From contig CALBHK010000255.1 of assembly GCA_937894565.1 (NCBI GenBank), positions 1 to 13,279 of the forward strand: 13,279 nucleotides of DNA, in the 5' to 3' direction. The position numbers and the translations under genes were made by a program. The stretch is from an uncultured Chlamydiae bacterium. GTDB lineage: Bacteria; Chlamydiota; Chlamydiia; Chlamydiales; CALBHK01. Below are positions 13,228-13,279 of this stretch, piece after piece; position 1 is the first letter of the stretch; each line of letters opens with the position of its first letter. Under the pieces are notes generated by a model, which worked only from the letters and a program-made list of their open reading frames with translations, searched no databases and had not been told where the DNA came from.

Positions 13228-13279
13228 AGACCTCTTGCGTAATTAGCTTTGCTTGAAAAAATTGATATTTTTTGAGCAG
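13228..13279. repeat. Partial second copy of the MITE-like repeat, cut by the window end
   Basis: AGACCTCTTGCG begins here. The following roughly 50 bases match the element at 8003-8126: the same AGACCTCTT edge, a shared GCTTT, and an almost exact internal block AAAAATTGATATTTTTTGAG. The bases after the edge differ (GCGTAATTA rather than TCGAAACTG), so it is a related subfamily. Both copies are preceded by AAT. The right end is outside the window. Confidence 0.75.

Noticed and set aside
1..13279. CRISPR array, tRNA, rRNA, complete transposase
   Set aside because: No regularly spaced repeats, no tRNA-like cloverleaf and no transposase-like protein found by eye; the repeats present are palindromic elements.

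Overview
The window is about 13.3 kb of AT-rich bacterial DNA, mostly closely packed genes. A CMP-Kdo-synthetase-like gene points to a Gram-negative with LPS-type sugars. A phosphatase with an inclusion-protein-like bilobed membrane anchor, a short Rhs-like secreted protein and a dispersed small inverted-repeat element fit an environmental chlamydia (Parachlamydiales). That placement is an inference of moderate confidence, since there is no rRNA, tRNA or phylogenetic marker. No tRNA, CRISPR array or complete transposase gene is visible.

Layout. Positions 1-316 hold no complete gene, only two terminator-like hairpins. Positions 317-2668 (minus strand) are a compact operon: a short Rhs-like secreted protein whose 3' end is shifted out of frame, then two small exported proteins that look like distant paralogues. 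Once the frame is restored, all three genes join by 4-base ATGA overlaps. A GNAT acetyltransferase lies upstream on the same strand (2772-3596). Divergent from it, on the plus strand, are a DUF2339-like multi-pass membrane protein (3746-5416) and a membrane-anchored PP2C-fold phosphatase (5477-6481). Convergent to these is a minus-strand pair, a divergent KdsB-like cytidylyltransferase overlapping a histidine-phosphatase-family protein that lacks its second catalytic His (7929 to 6530). A 124-bp MITE-like inverted-repeat element follows. Beyond it lie a 751-residue repeat-containing protein of unknown function with a TTG start and an 18-bp promoter palindrome, and a small two-TM channel-like protein (both minus strand).

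The right end (plus strand) looks accessory. It has a nucleotidyltransferase plus a ribbon-helix-helix protein, which form a toxin-antitoxin-like pair with an operator-like palindrome. A 173-bp palindromic element overprints the last codons of the second gene. Two overlapping genes of unknown function follow, the first with a very short leader and no visible Shine-Dalgarno. The window ends inside a second copy of the MITE-like repeat.

The most interesting items are the NTase/RHH pair with its palindromic element, the bilobed-anchor PP2C protein, the cytidylyltransferase/phosphatase pair with altered active-site motifs, the frameshifted Rhs operon and the 751-residue repeat protein.
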